A stretch of 64,000 bases of DNA, from assembly GCA_903813345.2 (NCBI GenBank), contig CAIIXF020000009.1, positions 16,267,759 to 16,331,758 on the forward strand. The letters run 5' to 3'. The notes beneath the pieces were generated by a model. That model worked only from the letters and a program-made list of their open reading frames with translations. It searched no databases and was not told where the DNA came from. Every line of letters begins with the position of its first letter. Within the stretch, counting starts at the first letter, position 1. Source of the DNA: Owenia fusiformis (taxonomy: Eukaryota > Annelida > Polychaeta > Sabellida > Oweniidae). Of the stretch, positions 34,217 through 45,099 are shown piece after piece. The position numbers were made by a program, and so were the translations under genes.

Positions 34217-35233
34217 ACCAGAACAACGGCAACGCCAAAGCGTAGCGAATCCCATCGAACAGCCATGGATGGCATTTTTACAAACAAAGGATATAGCAAA
34301 AATGGCAGCCATTTTTCAAAATGGCCGCCTTCTTCCAAAAGTGTCATTAGACCATGTGCCATGCTTATAGTATTCACATACCAAATATGAACAAAATCGC
34401 TCCACTACTTTTCAAGTTATAGTAAAATACGTTAAAATGGCGGCCATTTTTCAAAATGGCCACCTTCTACGAAAAGTTCCATTAGACAGTGTGCCGTGCT
34501 TATAGTATTCACATACCAAATATAAACAAAATCGCTCCACTACTTTTCGAGTTATAGTAAAATACGTTAAAATGGCGGCCATTTTGAAAAATGACCGCCT
34601 TCTACCAAAAGTGTCATTAGACAGTGTGCCATGCTTACAGTATTCACATACCAAATATGAACAAAATCGCTTCACTACTTTTCGAGTTATAGTAAAATAC
34701 GTTAAAATGGCAGCCATTTTTCAAAATGGCGGCCATTTTTCAATTTTTCAAAATGGCCGCCTTCTACTTAAAGTGTCTTTAAACAGTGTGCAATGTTTAT
34801 AGTATTCACATACCAAATATGAACAAAATCGCTCCACTACTTTTCAAGTTACAGCAAAAATCGTAAAATAACGAGTAGACCGCCATTTTTCAAGATGGCT
34901 GCCATGTGCTTCTTTAATATCTACATTTCTAGCTTTATTAATGTCCTATATAATTTTTTTACATCTAAAACATATTGCTATTACAGTTTTACATATTGCA
35001 CCTAAATTACTGTAAATTCGGCACTAAAATGGCCGCCATTTTGAAATGAGTGGCCATTTTGAAAATCGGCTTTCGTGCAGAACTTCTATTCCCATAGGGT
35101 ATATGTGTACAAAATATGAATAAAATCGGGCCAACGGTATTTGAGTTATTGCCCGGACGGACGTACGGACGGACGGACGGACGGACGGACGGAGGCGTTC
35201 CCTATATCCCTCCGAACTTCGTTCGATGGGATA
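34217..35233 (+). mobile_element. Pearl-like element family A, second of three in tandem
   Basis: Same ends and layout as the preceding copy, with about four core units and a shorter CGGA run (35154-35192). It lies 90 bp after the first copy and 21 bp before the third, all in the same orientation. Confidence 0.85.
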
Positions 35234-35254
35234 ATAAAGTAGTAAAATATGCCA

Positions 35255-36434
35255 ACCAGAACAACGGCAACGCCAAAGCGTAGCAAATCCCATCGAACAG
35301 AAATGGCTGGCATTTTTACAAACGAAGCGCAAATATCATAAAACAACACACCAGAAAGGCCACCATTTTCAAAATGGTTGCTCACTAGCCAAGTTGTCAT
35401 CAGAAGAAATAATATGCTTTTAAGTAGCCACCTCTAAAATTTTTTGAAAAATCGCACACGTACGTGTAAAATAACACACGTAAAAATGGTGGCCATTTTT
35501 CAAAATGGCCGACTACTCCCCAAAGTTTTATTAGACAATGTGCAATGCTTAAAGTATTCACATATCAAATATGAACAAAATCGCTCCACTACTTTTCGAG
35601 TTATAGTAAAATACGTTAAAATGGTGGCCATTTTTCAAAATGGCCACCTTCTACCAAAAGCGTCATTAGAAATAGACGGTGTTCCATGCTTATAGTATTC
35701 ACATACCAAATATGAACAAAATCACTCCACTACTTTTCGAGTATTAGTAAAATACGTTAAAATGGCGGCCATTTTTCAAAATTGTTTTCAAAATGGCCGC
35801 CTTCTACCAAAAGTGTCATAGGACAGTGTGCCATGCTTATAGTATTCACATACCAAATATGAACAAAATCGCTCCACTACTTTTCGAGTTATAGTAAAAT
35901 ACATTAAAATGGCGGCCATTTTTCAAAATGGCCGCCTTCTACCAAAAGTGTCTTTAGACAGTGTGCAATGCTTATAGTATTCACACACCAAATATGAACA
36001 AAATCGCTCCACTATTTTTAGAGTTACAGCAAAAATCGTAAAATGACGAGTAAAGGCCGCCATTTTTCAAGATGGCTGCCATGTGCTTTTTAATATCTAC
36101 ATTTGTAGCATTATTAATGTCCTTTATAATTTTTTTTACATTTAAAACATATTGCTATTACAGTTTTACATATTGCACCTAAATTACTGTAAAATCGTCA
36201 CTAAAATGGCTGCCATTTTGAAATGAGCGGCCATTTTGAAAATCGGCTTTCGAGCAGAACTTCTACCCCCATAGGGTATATGTGTACAAAATATGAACAA
36301 AATCAGGCCAACGGTATTTGAGTTATTGCCCGGACGGATGGACGGACAGACAGACAGACGGACGGACGGACGGACGGACGGACGGACGGACGGAGGCGTT
36401 CCCTATATCCCTCCGAACTTCGTTCAATGGGATA
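35255..36434 (+). mobile_element. Pearl-like element family A, third in tandem, variant 5' segment
   Basis: The left end is accagaacaacggcaacgcc. The next ~200 bp differ from the other two copies: 'cagaaatggctggcattttt', 'aaacaacacaccagaaaggc', 'ggttgctcactagccaagtt'. The same variant segment is in the copy at 57651-58821, with only scattered differences. Then come about five cores, a (CGGA)n run (36330-36393) and the end cgttcaatgggata. 1180 bp. Confidence 0.85.
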
Positions 36435-36729
36435 ATAAAGCATTTCAATGGGGACACCTAGGTGGTATTTACTACAACCCGTAAAACTGACTGAAGGTCA
36501 AAACAGAACTCCAGCATGTATTTTCTGACTTCCTGTTCCTTCACTTTCTGTTAACTACCTTGAGATCTTTTCACCGCAATCAATGAATTGACATACAATA
36601 CATTCACAATACATTCACTATACATTTCAGGTTGATTTACCTATATATAATCAGCAAGAGTTGCCTATGTACACATAATAATGGATGTTATTTTTTGGAA
36701 TCCGTGCCAATTCAACAATGTATGTACTG

Positions 36730-36846
36730 TATACTTTCAAAAATAAATATTGAAAATGTAAATCCTATGATGACTTACAGTAGTTTTTACTCTGTATCTA
36801 GTGTCGGGTGGCCGAGTCTGCGAGTTTGAAACAACCCTAATAGATG
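36730..36846 (-). repeat. Dispersed repeat, inverted partner of 22475-22575
   Basis: 'gtcgggtggccgagtctgcg' and 'agtttgaaacaaccctaata' mirror the copy next to the EPRS splice site. The minus-strand continuation into 'attttcaatatttattttt' is also shared. Confidence 0.6.
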
Positions 36847-36924
36847 CACAAATACTTTCACCTGAATTTAAGAACATTGGCGCAAATGCTACTGTTTATT
36901 GAAATGCACGCTCAATCATTCACG

Positions 36925-37030
36925 TAGATTATATTGAATGTTCATTGAAACACATGCTCATTGAAACACATACACATTGATATGCATTTACATTGTAGTG
37001 CATGTGCATTGTAATGCATGTACATTGTTA
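36925..37030. repeat. Minisatellite, unit about 16-20 bp
   Basis: Degenerate repeats of 'cattgaaacacatgctcatt' and 'cattgtaatgcatgtacatt' type, alternating ATTG and TGCATG words. Confidence 0.65.
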
Positions 37031-37265
37031 ACATAGTTTTGGGGGATCCAACTTGCAATGTTATAACAAGAATATCTAGTCCATTTGGCATTCATCTGTG
37101 ATACAAGAAACAATTGTTCAATGACAAAAGGATTGAAGTATTAAACATTATTTCATTGAAATATTATTGGAGTCAAATTAAACAAATTCCTTATTTGCTG
37201 AACTGAAAAGACAAGATTGTTCACATTTTTCAAAATAATAGTAGTATATGTATACTGCTTAATAC

Positions 37266-37418
37266 CTTGGAGTTCCTGTTGACATAATCTTTGAAGTTGT
37301 CTTCCTTGGCCAGCACAGGTTTGGTGATAATGTGGTCAAAGTGTTGGCAAATGGCAGGAACAAATGGTGCAGGTTCTATCTCTGCTAACCAAGTCAATTT
37401 CACTGTTTTTTTGAAGTC
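37266..37418 (-). CDS. EPRS1: EPRS exon (fourth visible): GluRS anticodon-binding domain
   Basis: The 153-bp exon encodes exactly 51 residues in phase 0/0. It starts 'DFKKTVKLTWLAEIE', continues 'PAICQHFDHIITKPVLAKED' and ends 'DYVNRNSK'. The 'KLTWLAE' and 'DHIITKPVL' blocks are highly conserved in the beta-barrel part of animal glutamyl-prolyl-tRNA synthetases, which contacts the tRNA-Glu anticodon. The acceptor is TTTCGTTGCAG and the donor TCCAAG|GTATTA. It joins upstream exon 44241-44429 (ending Lys) and downstream exon 22341-22453 without a gap in the family alignment. No damage is visible. Confidence 0.95.
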
Positions 37419-37889
37419 CTGCAACGAAATACATTTAGTTAAGTAGGAATCATTTGGCTTATTTCAATTACAACAGGGAATTAGGTAACCAATTGAATGG
37501 CCCAAATAAAAGTAGATAATTCTGTCATCATTGACTGGATACACATGTACAACTGTTTCACCTCATTTGCATTTCAAAGCAGTATTTAGTATACACATGT
37601 ATTAGAACATCCATCCAAATTTAATATAATATATTCAAACAAAGAACTGACTTGTTGTTTATGCTGGTGATGTTTTTATGTAATTTACACTGAAAGTTCT
37701 TCTTCTCACTATAAAGCACAGTCGTCTGTTTGTCATTCTGTCTGTCCGGTCATATCCTGCTAGACCGTTCCAGACTGAATATCTGAAATCTATTGATTTT
37801 GCCATTTTTCTTATTATTAGACTCCAGATGTCAATGTCAATCAGGAGTCTATTGTTTTTGTGACAGATTGTTATCTCGAAAAAGCACAA

Positions 37890-38285
37890 AACCAGTGATA
37901 ACAGCATTGATTTCATTCAATGCACCATAAAGCCATTTGTCTCCTCTTTACAATGATATATCATTCATTGATATTTGGTCATGGTTGGGCGAGTAATCAT
38001 TCCATTTGCAAATTGGGCCGAAATTAGCTTGGAGCCAAGTTATAAACATCGCAAAAGTCAGTGTACGGAGGCTGATGCAATATTGCAAGAAAACATAAAA
38101 CCAATGCTGACTGCATCCTTTTCATTCAATGTACCAAAAAGCCAAATTACTCCTCTTTGCAATGGAATATCATTCATTCACAGGGAGTCATCTCTGACCG
38201 ATTAATCATTAATTTTGCAAAGTGGGGCAAAATTCAGCTCTGACCCAAGTTTTAAACATTGCAAAAGTCAGTACAAGGGGCATAG
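37890..38285. repeat. Tandem dimer, about 195-bp unit
   Basis: Two diverged copies share 'ttcattcaatg(c/t)acca', 'atatcattcattga', 'taatcattccatttgca', 'gccaagttataaacatcgca' and 'aaagtcagt'. The first starts near 37892, the second near 38092. Neither strand has an uninterrupted frame through both copies. Minus-strand fragments at 38285-38460 look weakly protein-like but are broken. Confidence 0.6.
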
Positions 38286-38739
38286 GGGGTATTGGAGGAA
38301 GGTGTGACAGGTATGGCATAGACAGTAAAGTGTTCATACTCATACTCTTGCAAGAATACATCAATCACCCCTCCAAATTGCCACCACTTCCTTGCACATA
38401 AAGATGCGCTCATCTGTCCACGTCATGCATGGTTTAGCCCTGAGTCATCTGTAGGTTAAAGCAGAGAAAAGTAGCCCATGGGCAATTCTTTCTCGAGGTT
38501 CTGCAATATCTGGTGGAGAAATTGTGAGCAAAGATGCTCCTGAGATAGCTCCAAAAGAAAAAGTCACAATAATTCAAGTAAGAGGAACTTCCATTGGCAT
38601 TTAGCCCTTGCACTGATTTTTTCAATATCTAAAACTTGTTGCAGAGCTGATTTTGACCCACTGTGCAAATGGAAGGATTTCTCACCCAACCATACTTCCT
38701 CATACTTCATTATTTCTTGCGATGAATTAAAATGTAACT

Positions 38740-39590
38740 AGATGTTAGCATTCCCTACAAAGTGCTCACTATATGTTCGCGTTAATTTGTGACCGTTTTT
38801 GAGATAATTGACGTCAAAAAATGGTAAAAATTGGTCATTTTTCAACTTGCTTCGAATTGACCAAATTAGTTTTGACCTTTGACCTTTAGTTGACCTTCGA
38901 AAGGTCAAGAAAGTTGATTTTTCAAATTGATTTTCTGGATTCAAATTTAGGTATATTTGATTTCAAAAGATCCATTAAGGTCTAAAAAAGTAATATTTTC
39001 AAGGTCAAAGGTCAAAGTCATCAAACTAAATCACAAACTGTGTTTTCTAAGTTTCTAAGTTTTTGTGACAACAAATCAATATTTTTTCATGAAAGTCAGG
39101 ATATATATTCCTCGATAGGTTCTTTACACATTAGCAATTGACTATCTATTAAAATTGTGCACCAATTTTGGGATATTAGAACTCAAAAACTGAAAAAAGG
39201 TCAAATTACGAAATTTTTCAAGGTCAAATTTCAACTTGCTCTAAATTGACCAAACTTTTTTAATGAAGCATCTACAAGTTCTCAGGAGTCCAACTCTGAC
39301 CTTAGTTTTGACCTTTGACTTTTAGTTGACCTTCAGTGATCTTCGAAAGGTCAAAAAGTTGATTTTTCAAATTGATTTTCTGGATTCAAGTTTAGGTATA
39401 TTTTATCACAAAAGACCCACTGAGGTCCATAAGTAAAATTTGCAAGGCCAAAGGTCAAGGTCATAAAACTAAATCACAAACTGTATTTTCTAAGTTTCTC
39501 AAAATTGGTGACTACAAATAAATATTTTTTAATGAAAGTCAATATATATATTCCTCTATAGGTTCTACACATATTAGCATATTAGAAAAT
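38740..39590. repeat. AGGTCA-rich repeat, two ~435-bp units
   Basis: Two units (from about 38871 and 39306) share 'gacctttgacctttagttga', 'cttcgaaaggtcaa', 'ttttctggattcaa', 'aaactaaatcacaaactgt' and 'atattcctc'. They carry many AGGTCA half-sites, including aaggtcaaaggtcaaag at about 39001, a perfect direct repeat with 1-bp spacing. Related copies are at 42240-42541, 47340-48010 and 54940-55200. Confidence 0.75.
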
Positions 39591-39699
39591 ACATATTTTT
39601 TGCATCAATATGTATTAAATGCATGGTTACAATTACAGCTATTTACTCTCAGTCTTAAACAATCAGTCAGACATTACTGTACAAGATTGTCTTTGATCA

Positions 39700-40007
39700 T
39701 GCTTGACTGGTTGTACCTCAATAAAGACAGATTATCATTGATTGTGCTTGACTGGTTGTGCTTCAATAAAAAAAAAGAATGTCTTTGATTGAAAAAATTC
39801 GGTATAAAAGAGCAATTTTGTCTGAAAACCTCAGAACCTTGTTGCGTGAACTCGGGACAAACCAAAAGCTGTAAGTAGCCGATTGAAATGATATTTTTGG
39901 ACTTTAACTTTCCTTAAATAAATTAATATTTTGAACTACATTTGTTTTCATGTTTTGTAAAAGATATAGAGACTCAACTTCGCCACAAATGGTGGCAGTG
40001 GTGGGAT
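39700..40007 (+). mobile_element. LTR-retrotransposon remnant: promoter part of an LTR plus primer binding site
   Basis: A TATA box (GGTATAAAAG, 39801-39810) is followed by an AATAAA (39915-39920), an LTR-like end (cgccaca, to 39987) and, two bases later, tggtggcagtggtgggat (39990-40007). That last sequence complements the 3' end of eukaryotic tRNA-Leu with one mismatch, a usual primer site of Ty3/Gypsy-type elements. Upstream are two direct 'cttgactggttgt' repeats (about 39705 and 39749). I cannot place the LTR's left end. No gag/pol follows; sequence to 40500 is unrecognised. Confidence 0.55.
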
Positions 40008-40546
40008 AAATTGACTAGGTTCCACCCTGGTCAAGGCCCACATTTCTGTGGCCTTTGTATTGTCTCAATATTTTATTGCATAAGCATGAAAACATTTGAA
40101 AATTATTTAGTGGATGGCAAACGTATTGGATTAAGCTGTAGTTTGATAGTTTGGTCATTCGTTAATTAGATCAGCATAATCTGTCAGTTTATTAAAGTAA
40201 AACCTTAGTGTTTGTGAAACAAATGGAGTACTTTTGTTTTGTGGAATAAATTAGAAAGTTTGTGTTGTTTTGACTAAGAGAGTTTAGATAAATAACAATA
40301 TTCCATGTTACGAGGTTATGCAGTACAAACTGACAGATTAATTTTCATCACCACAGTATAGGAATATGGCAATTAGTACTACGGCCAAGGCCATTTGTGT
40401 CCAAAACACCTAGATTCAATTTGACTTTAGATTCTTGTAGGGGACCCCAAGGCATGTAAAAAAAGTTTGTGAACCCTTGCAAAGCAGGCTCAAAAGTGCT
40501 GAGTCAGCAAATTTTATCATATTCGAGTCGGAGTTTGACCATATAC

Positions 40547-40767
40547 TTGCAACTATTTAATATCTCATTTGAGGTTGTTGCAAATATAATGAAACATTGT
40601 AATATATCAGTAAGGCATGTATGAAGGATTCCTGAAAGTTTGGGTCTTATCCAACAGATTTTGGTAGAGATATGGGATAGTGGAGAGGTTAAGCTAACGA
40701 TGTTTTTCACAACGTAACCGTGAACGCAAAGTACAAAAATTAACAAAGGAATGTATCGAGCGCTCAT
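40547..40767 (-). CDS. Candidate first exon of a secreted protein, nested in an EPRS intron
   Basis: An ATG at 40767 opens a frame whose start looks like a signal peptide ('MSARYIPLLIFVLCVHG'). Cysteines follow at 38, 51, 58 and 73. A possible donor, TGCAA|GTATAT, lies at 40546. The open frame continues past it to 40504. Cys-x12-Cys followed about 21 residues later by 'NSCK' next to a splice site is loosely like the start of the Wnt fold. The residues do not convince me, and no downstream Wnt exon was found. It could equally be chance in AT-rich intronic DNA, or a lineage-specific small secreted protein. Same strand as EPRS. Confidence 0.22.
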
Positions 40768-40999
40768 AGTTTTATGCGCGCTTAGTCTACTTCAGATACT
40801 CTTTCAGCTTCAGAGTTTCGGGTTTAGAACGGGAGATTTGAATATTTGACGTTGGGTCAACGGGAACCATTTTACTCTTGTCTATTGAACATTATGCTGT
40901 CAATTTTGATTTCGATGCACAGTTGAATTCTTGCTGAACACGATGATGTATGTCATGCATGATTTAGCGCCAAAAATCTTACGAAACGAGCTCGTTTAA

Positions 41000-42239
41000 A
41001 ATATGTATTAGAAAACCAGCTATAAAACCGCATCAATGACATACTATAGAATCATTACACGCTATGGTGTAGTCTAAACAAACACTGGATTTGAACGGCT
41101 ATTTATATGAGAAGGCTACATGAATTTGTATATGGTCGAGTGATACGTACAGGTTCAGTTTCGATTATATATGCAAAGCTTAACCTCTCCAGTTTGTCCC
41201 TAAAAGTACATAATTTCTCTTCAAAATTTCTTAATCAGTCGATAGTTAATCAGTCATTTAAAAAACAGTAAGGGCCTATGGTGAATAAAACCTGATTAAA
41301 AACTTTATATTTTTACAGCTTATCATTTGCCATACCCCATAAAGCTGTTTAGGGTATGTGTGGTCAGCAATAGGAAATACATGTATGTGTACTAATAACA
41401 TTCAAGTTCAAAATTGTATTTCAGATCCCATTCTATCCTTATGTTGTTTATGTAGTTATGGTATGTAAGATTGGATTATGATGATAATATGTTATATTAC
41501 ACTCCCCATCATAAGTTTTGTAACTGGAAGTCCCCCTTTGAATCACTTATCAAAGCTTGTCATGCTGTTTGGCAATTTTAAACAAGACATCAAGTTTTTG
41601 AAATAAAGCAATTAGGAACAAAATCGTGGTTCAAACATTGACAGACGTTGATATGTTATCATATGAAAGATTGAAGTTGCCAGCCTTATAGAGGGGGTGT
41701 ATATGCTTTGTATTATATGTGTCATAAATTGTTTAGTTGTAGAAACCTTAATGTTAAATCAATGGAGGTCCCACCATGTCGTATTGGTGTATGTAAGGCT
41801 TTAGCGAAGTAACTTCCTTTGTTTACATTCATCAAAGCGTTAAAAAGAAAAAGTTGTCAAAACTTTGAAAGAGCGTGATTATTTGGACTGATTTCACTTG
41901 TCTGCTACGGATATTTTAGTTTTACACGAACTGACCTGGCCAGTGCCATTCATAATATCTTCAAATAAACTTTTTCTCCTGCATTCAATTCCTTACAACA
42001 TGTTACTACAGAATCCATAGGATCCTCGGGATGAGCCATCCATCGTGACACTTGGCCTTGGATTGAATGTCTTTAACTGGTGAATAGGTTTATTATGAAG
42101 GGGGTTCCATGATAACATATGGTCTTGGAAAACAGATTCCAAAAGTCAAAAGTCAATCAGAGTGACAAAACATAAGTAATGCTTAATAACTGAGTGTGGA
42201 TTGGTTGATCACAAGATTTTATCAGTCAGTATTTTGGAG
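41000..42239. other. Intronic sequence, nothing recognised
   Basis: No exon, RNA gene or defined repeat recognised in this part of the EPRS intron. Confidence 0.4.
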
Positions 42240-42540
42240 AACTGTTGAGAACTTGTAGATGATAATGAAAAAATAAATTGGTCAATTTGAAGCAAGTTGA
42301 AAAAAGACCTTTTTGACCTTGTTTTACCTCGAGAAGGTCAATGAAGGTCAAATCTCAAATCTAAAGCCAGATTTGAACTTCTGATAACTTGTAGATGATT
42401 TTGAAAAAAAATTGGTCAATTTGAAGCAAGTTGAAAAAAATATCTTTTTGACCTTTTAGTGACCTTGAAAAGGTCATTGAAGGTCAAATCTTAAATATAA
42501 AGTCAGATTTGAACTTCTGAAAAGATGTGGATGATTGTGA
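42240..42540. repeat. AGGTCA-rich repeat, tandem ~122-bp units
   Basis: 'ggtcaatttgaagcaagttg', 'gaaggtcaaatct' and 'gatttgaacttctga' recur twice (from about 42240 and 42362), with a partial third. The array is cut by the pearl-like insertion that starts at 42541. Confidence 0.7.
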
Positions 42541-43499
42541 AACAAGGCACAGACGTGAACAATATCGTACCTAAAACACAGCAGTGTGACAGTGAAGAAT
42601 TTAGGACGGAAAATCCAAAATGGCCACCTTAAAATTTACCCAGAATGCCCAAAAACTAATCAATTCTTAACTTTGATACGTAGAAACATCCCTGAAAATT
42701 TCAGATGAATCCATCAAATGGTTTGGCTGGAAACCTGTAGACAAGTCTTGAAAGTGAAGATTTTAGGACGGAAAATCCAAAATGGCCACCTTAAAATTTA
42801 CCCAGAATGCCCAAAAACTAATCAGTTGTTAACTTTGATATGTAGAAACATCCCTGTAAATTTCGAATGAATCCGTCAAATGGTTTGGCTGGAAACCTGT
42901 AGACAAGTCTTGAAAGTGAAGATTTTAGGACGGAAAATCCAAAATGGCCACCTTAAATTTTACCCAGAATGCCAAAAAACTAATCAGTTCTTAACTTTGA
43001 TACGTAGAAACATCCCTGAAAATTTCAGATGAATCCGTCGAATGGTTTGGCTGGAAACCTGTAGACAAGTCTTGAAAGTGAAGATTTTAGGACGGAAAAT
43101 CCAAAATGGCCACCTTAAAATTTACCCAGAATGCCCAAAAACTAATCAGTCTTTAACTTTGATACGTAGAAACATTCCTGAAAATTTCAGATGAATCCGT
43201 CAAATGGTTTGGCTGGAAACCTGTAGACAAGTCTTGAAAGTGAAGATTTTAGGACGGAAAATCCAAAATGGCCACCTTAAAATTTACCCAGAATGCCCAA
43301 AAACTAATCAGTTCTTAACTTTGATACGTAGAAACATTCCTGAAAATTTCAGATGAATCTGTCAAATGGTTTGGCTGGAAACCTGTAGACAAGCTGAAAA
43401 GTGAGACGCCGCCCGCCAGCCCACCCGCCCGCCCGCCCGCCGCCGCTGCCGCCCGTCAAGCTGACGACAATATTGTACCTTTATTAGGTACAATAAAAA
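42541..43499 (+). mobile_element. Pearl-like element family C, five-core copy
   Basis: The left end is acaaggcacagacgtgaac with caatatcgtacctaaaa. Five near-identical ~178-bp core units follow ('ggacggaaaatccaaaatgg', 'ccaccttaaaatttacccag', 'gtttggctggaaacctgtag', 'acaagtcttgaaagtgaaga'). Then comes a GC microsatellite of CCCG/CCGC type (43408-43453), and the right end gacgacaatattgtaccttt ttaggtacaataaa. The left 'tcgtacctaa' and right 'ttaggtaca' are inverted subterminal repeats. The layout matches pearl elements. Confidence 0.85.
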
Positions 43500-44240
43500 T
43501 TGAAGTCAGTCTAAACAGTATTTGTTAAAAAATTATTGGAAGTTGTAAGAATTTGTTACAGACACCATTTGTTACAAACGTCATTTATTAATGCGTTACA
43601 TTTAATTTATCACTACCTGAAGTTTGATTGATTTCTCCTATAAAGGAGATTGAAAACGATAAGATAAGCTTTCCAATGATGTGCTGTATATGTGACTAGT
43701 AATTTCAAACCATAAAAACATACGTAATGTTAACAGTCCGCAAAAATATTTTGTCATCTATAATGTAAGTTCAATACAATTGCATTTGATTTTACACTCC
43801 TTGAACGTTAGGTTCAATTCTGGTATGAAGAAGATTAAAAAAGACGATGTAAGCTTTCTGATGATGTGCTGTTTTGTGTCTATCTAATACATACAGTTAA
43901 AAAAACAGTATGTTATGATATTTGTCTATTCTTAATAAGCAGGTCAAAAAGGAGATACATTGTCACATTGATCAAAAGCAGCAGGATTCCAACATTATTT
44001 CGTCAAATTTTGCCGGGTTGTTCAATTTTATTCAAGGATGTCAAAAATAATTTTTGTAGGATTTACAGATTTTTATCCAAGTTAGTGGGTAAAATTCTAT
44101 ATTAATATTTAAGTCGTGATTGGTAAGTTAAAAATCCACATTATATATGACAGCTGGTTCCCGGGGCTTGTGACTGAGCATTCGGACAGACAGAACAAAA
44201 TTGCATATATGTTTAAACAATCAACAATCATTGAAGATAC
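43500..44240. repeat. Intronic sequence with a degenerate direct duplication
   Basis: A stretch near 43640-43710 ('aagataagctttccaatgat', 'gtgctgtatatgtgactag') recurs in diverged form near 43835-43890 ('gatgtaagctttctgatgat', 'gtgctgttttgtgtctat'), a spacing of about 190 bp. Otherwise nothing recognised before the EPRS exon. Confidence 0.45.
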
Positions 44241-44429
44241 CTTATTGCAAAGGTCCAGGTCAGCATTAACAGACTCCACTTTCCCATCCTTTCTATTAAC
44301 TTTGGTGATTTTCAAGTTTCCCCAGTTGATGAATGTAGCAACTTCCCCCTCCTTCAATGTGTCAGCATCAGCGCCATCTATCAGCACTTTAGGACCAAAC
44401 CAAACAGTCTTTAAACCAACATCAGAATT
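44241..44429 (-). CDS. EPRS1: EPRS exon (third visible): GluRS anticodon-binding domain, first barrel
   Basis: The 189-bp exon encodes 63 residues in phase 0/0. It starts '[20 protein letters not shown]', continues '[20 protein letters not shown]' and ends 'NADLDLCNK'. The 'GADA...[13 protein letters not shown]' pattern is diagnostic for animal EPRS and lies just after the catalytic Rossmann core. The acceptor is CTTTTTTCAG and the donor AATAAG|GTATCT. It sits between exons 55937-56107 and 37266-37418 in family order, with introns of 11.5 and 6.8 kb. No frameshift. The plus-strand frame over the same bases is its shadow. Confidence 0.96.
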
Positions 44430-45099
44430 CTGAAAAAAGGCATGTGTAGTAAATTAATAACTAGAGTTTTAAGATTGCAAGTAATCCGACGGAGGCTCTG
44501 AAGGCATTTTGGCTTTATATAGGTCAATGAACGGTCAGATCACATATCAAAGGTCTGATCTGAACTTCTAGAAACTTGTAAATGTCTTTGAAAAAATGTT
44601 GGTTCAATTCAATTACGCAAATGCGAGTAGGTAGTATACCAGTTTCACCACCAGGTGGCTTGCTCGGGTCAGATAGCATGGCGGGTATAGTAGAAAGTTC
44701 CCTTTAACTTAAATTACATCTGTTTTAGTGGTTCAATTTTCATGTAGCCCTTATGTATTGAATAGTTATGCAAATTAAAGTATGTTCAGTACAAGAAAAG
44801 ATATTTCACTTTTTGTGATTTTGTAATATGGGGTCTATGGGGAATCAACCCGAACTAGAAGTCACATTTTCAAAAAAGATTAAATTTTCAAAGTTGATAA
44901 ACAATTTTCGAAACCATATTTTTAGAAGTATTTTTACAGGTAGATTTCAAATATGACATCACTTTGACTGAATTTTGAATATTTAATGACGTAAATCAAG
45001 ATCATTTCTACTCGCATCTCGTCTATTAGAATTTGACCTTTAAAATGGTAAAACTTAAGTTTTTGTTCTCAATTATGATGTTACTAATTTGGTTACTAA
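44430..45099. other. Intronic sequence with a short AGGTCA-repeat fragment
   Basis: A fragment of the 'ggtcagatcacatatcaaag / tctgatctgaacttctaga' repeat lies at about 44525-44610. The remainder is unrecognised. Confidence 0.4.

Larger units (their letters stand above)
31258..36489. repeat. Inverted pair of ~40-bp repeats enclosing the pearl cluster
   Basis: 'actaaataccacctaggtgt' followed by cccc (31258-31297) is matched inverted at 36489-36450 ('ggggacacctaggtggtatt', 'tactacaacccgtaaaact'). These may be the terminal repeats of a 5.2-kb element that later received the 32978-36434 insertions, or two dispersed copies. Confidence 0.5.

Noticed and set aside
22475-36846. The inverted pair at 22475 and 36730 as ends of a 14-kb transposon
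   Set aside because: No matching target-site duplication (flanks differ) and an EPRS intron with many independent insertions lies between; dispersed copies are simpler.
38285-38625. Protein-like minus-strand fragments ('MTWTDERIFMCKEVVAIWRG' and others), perhaps a Myb/SANT-like piece
   Set aside because: Very short, broken by stops, and adjacent to a tandem duplication; not enough to call a gene.
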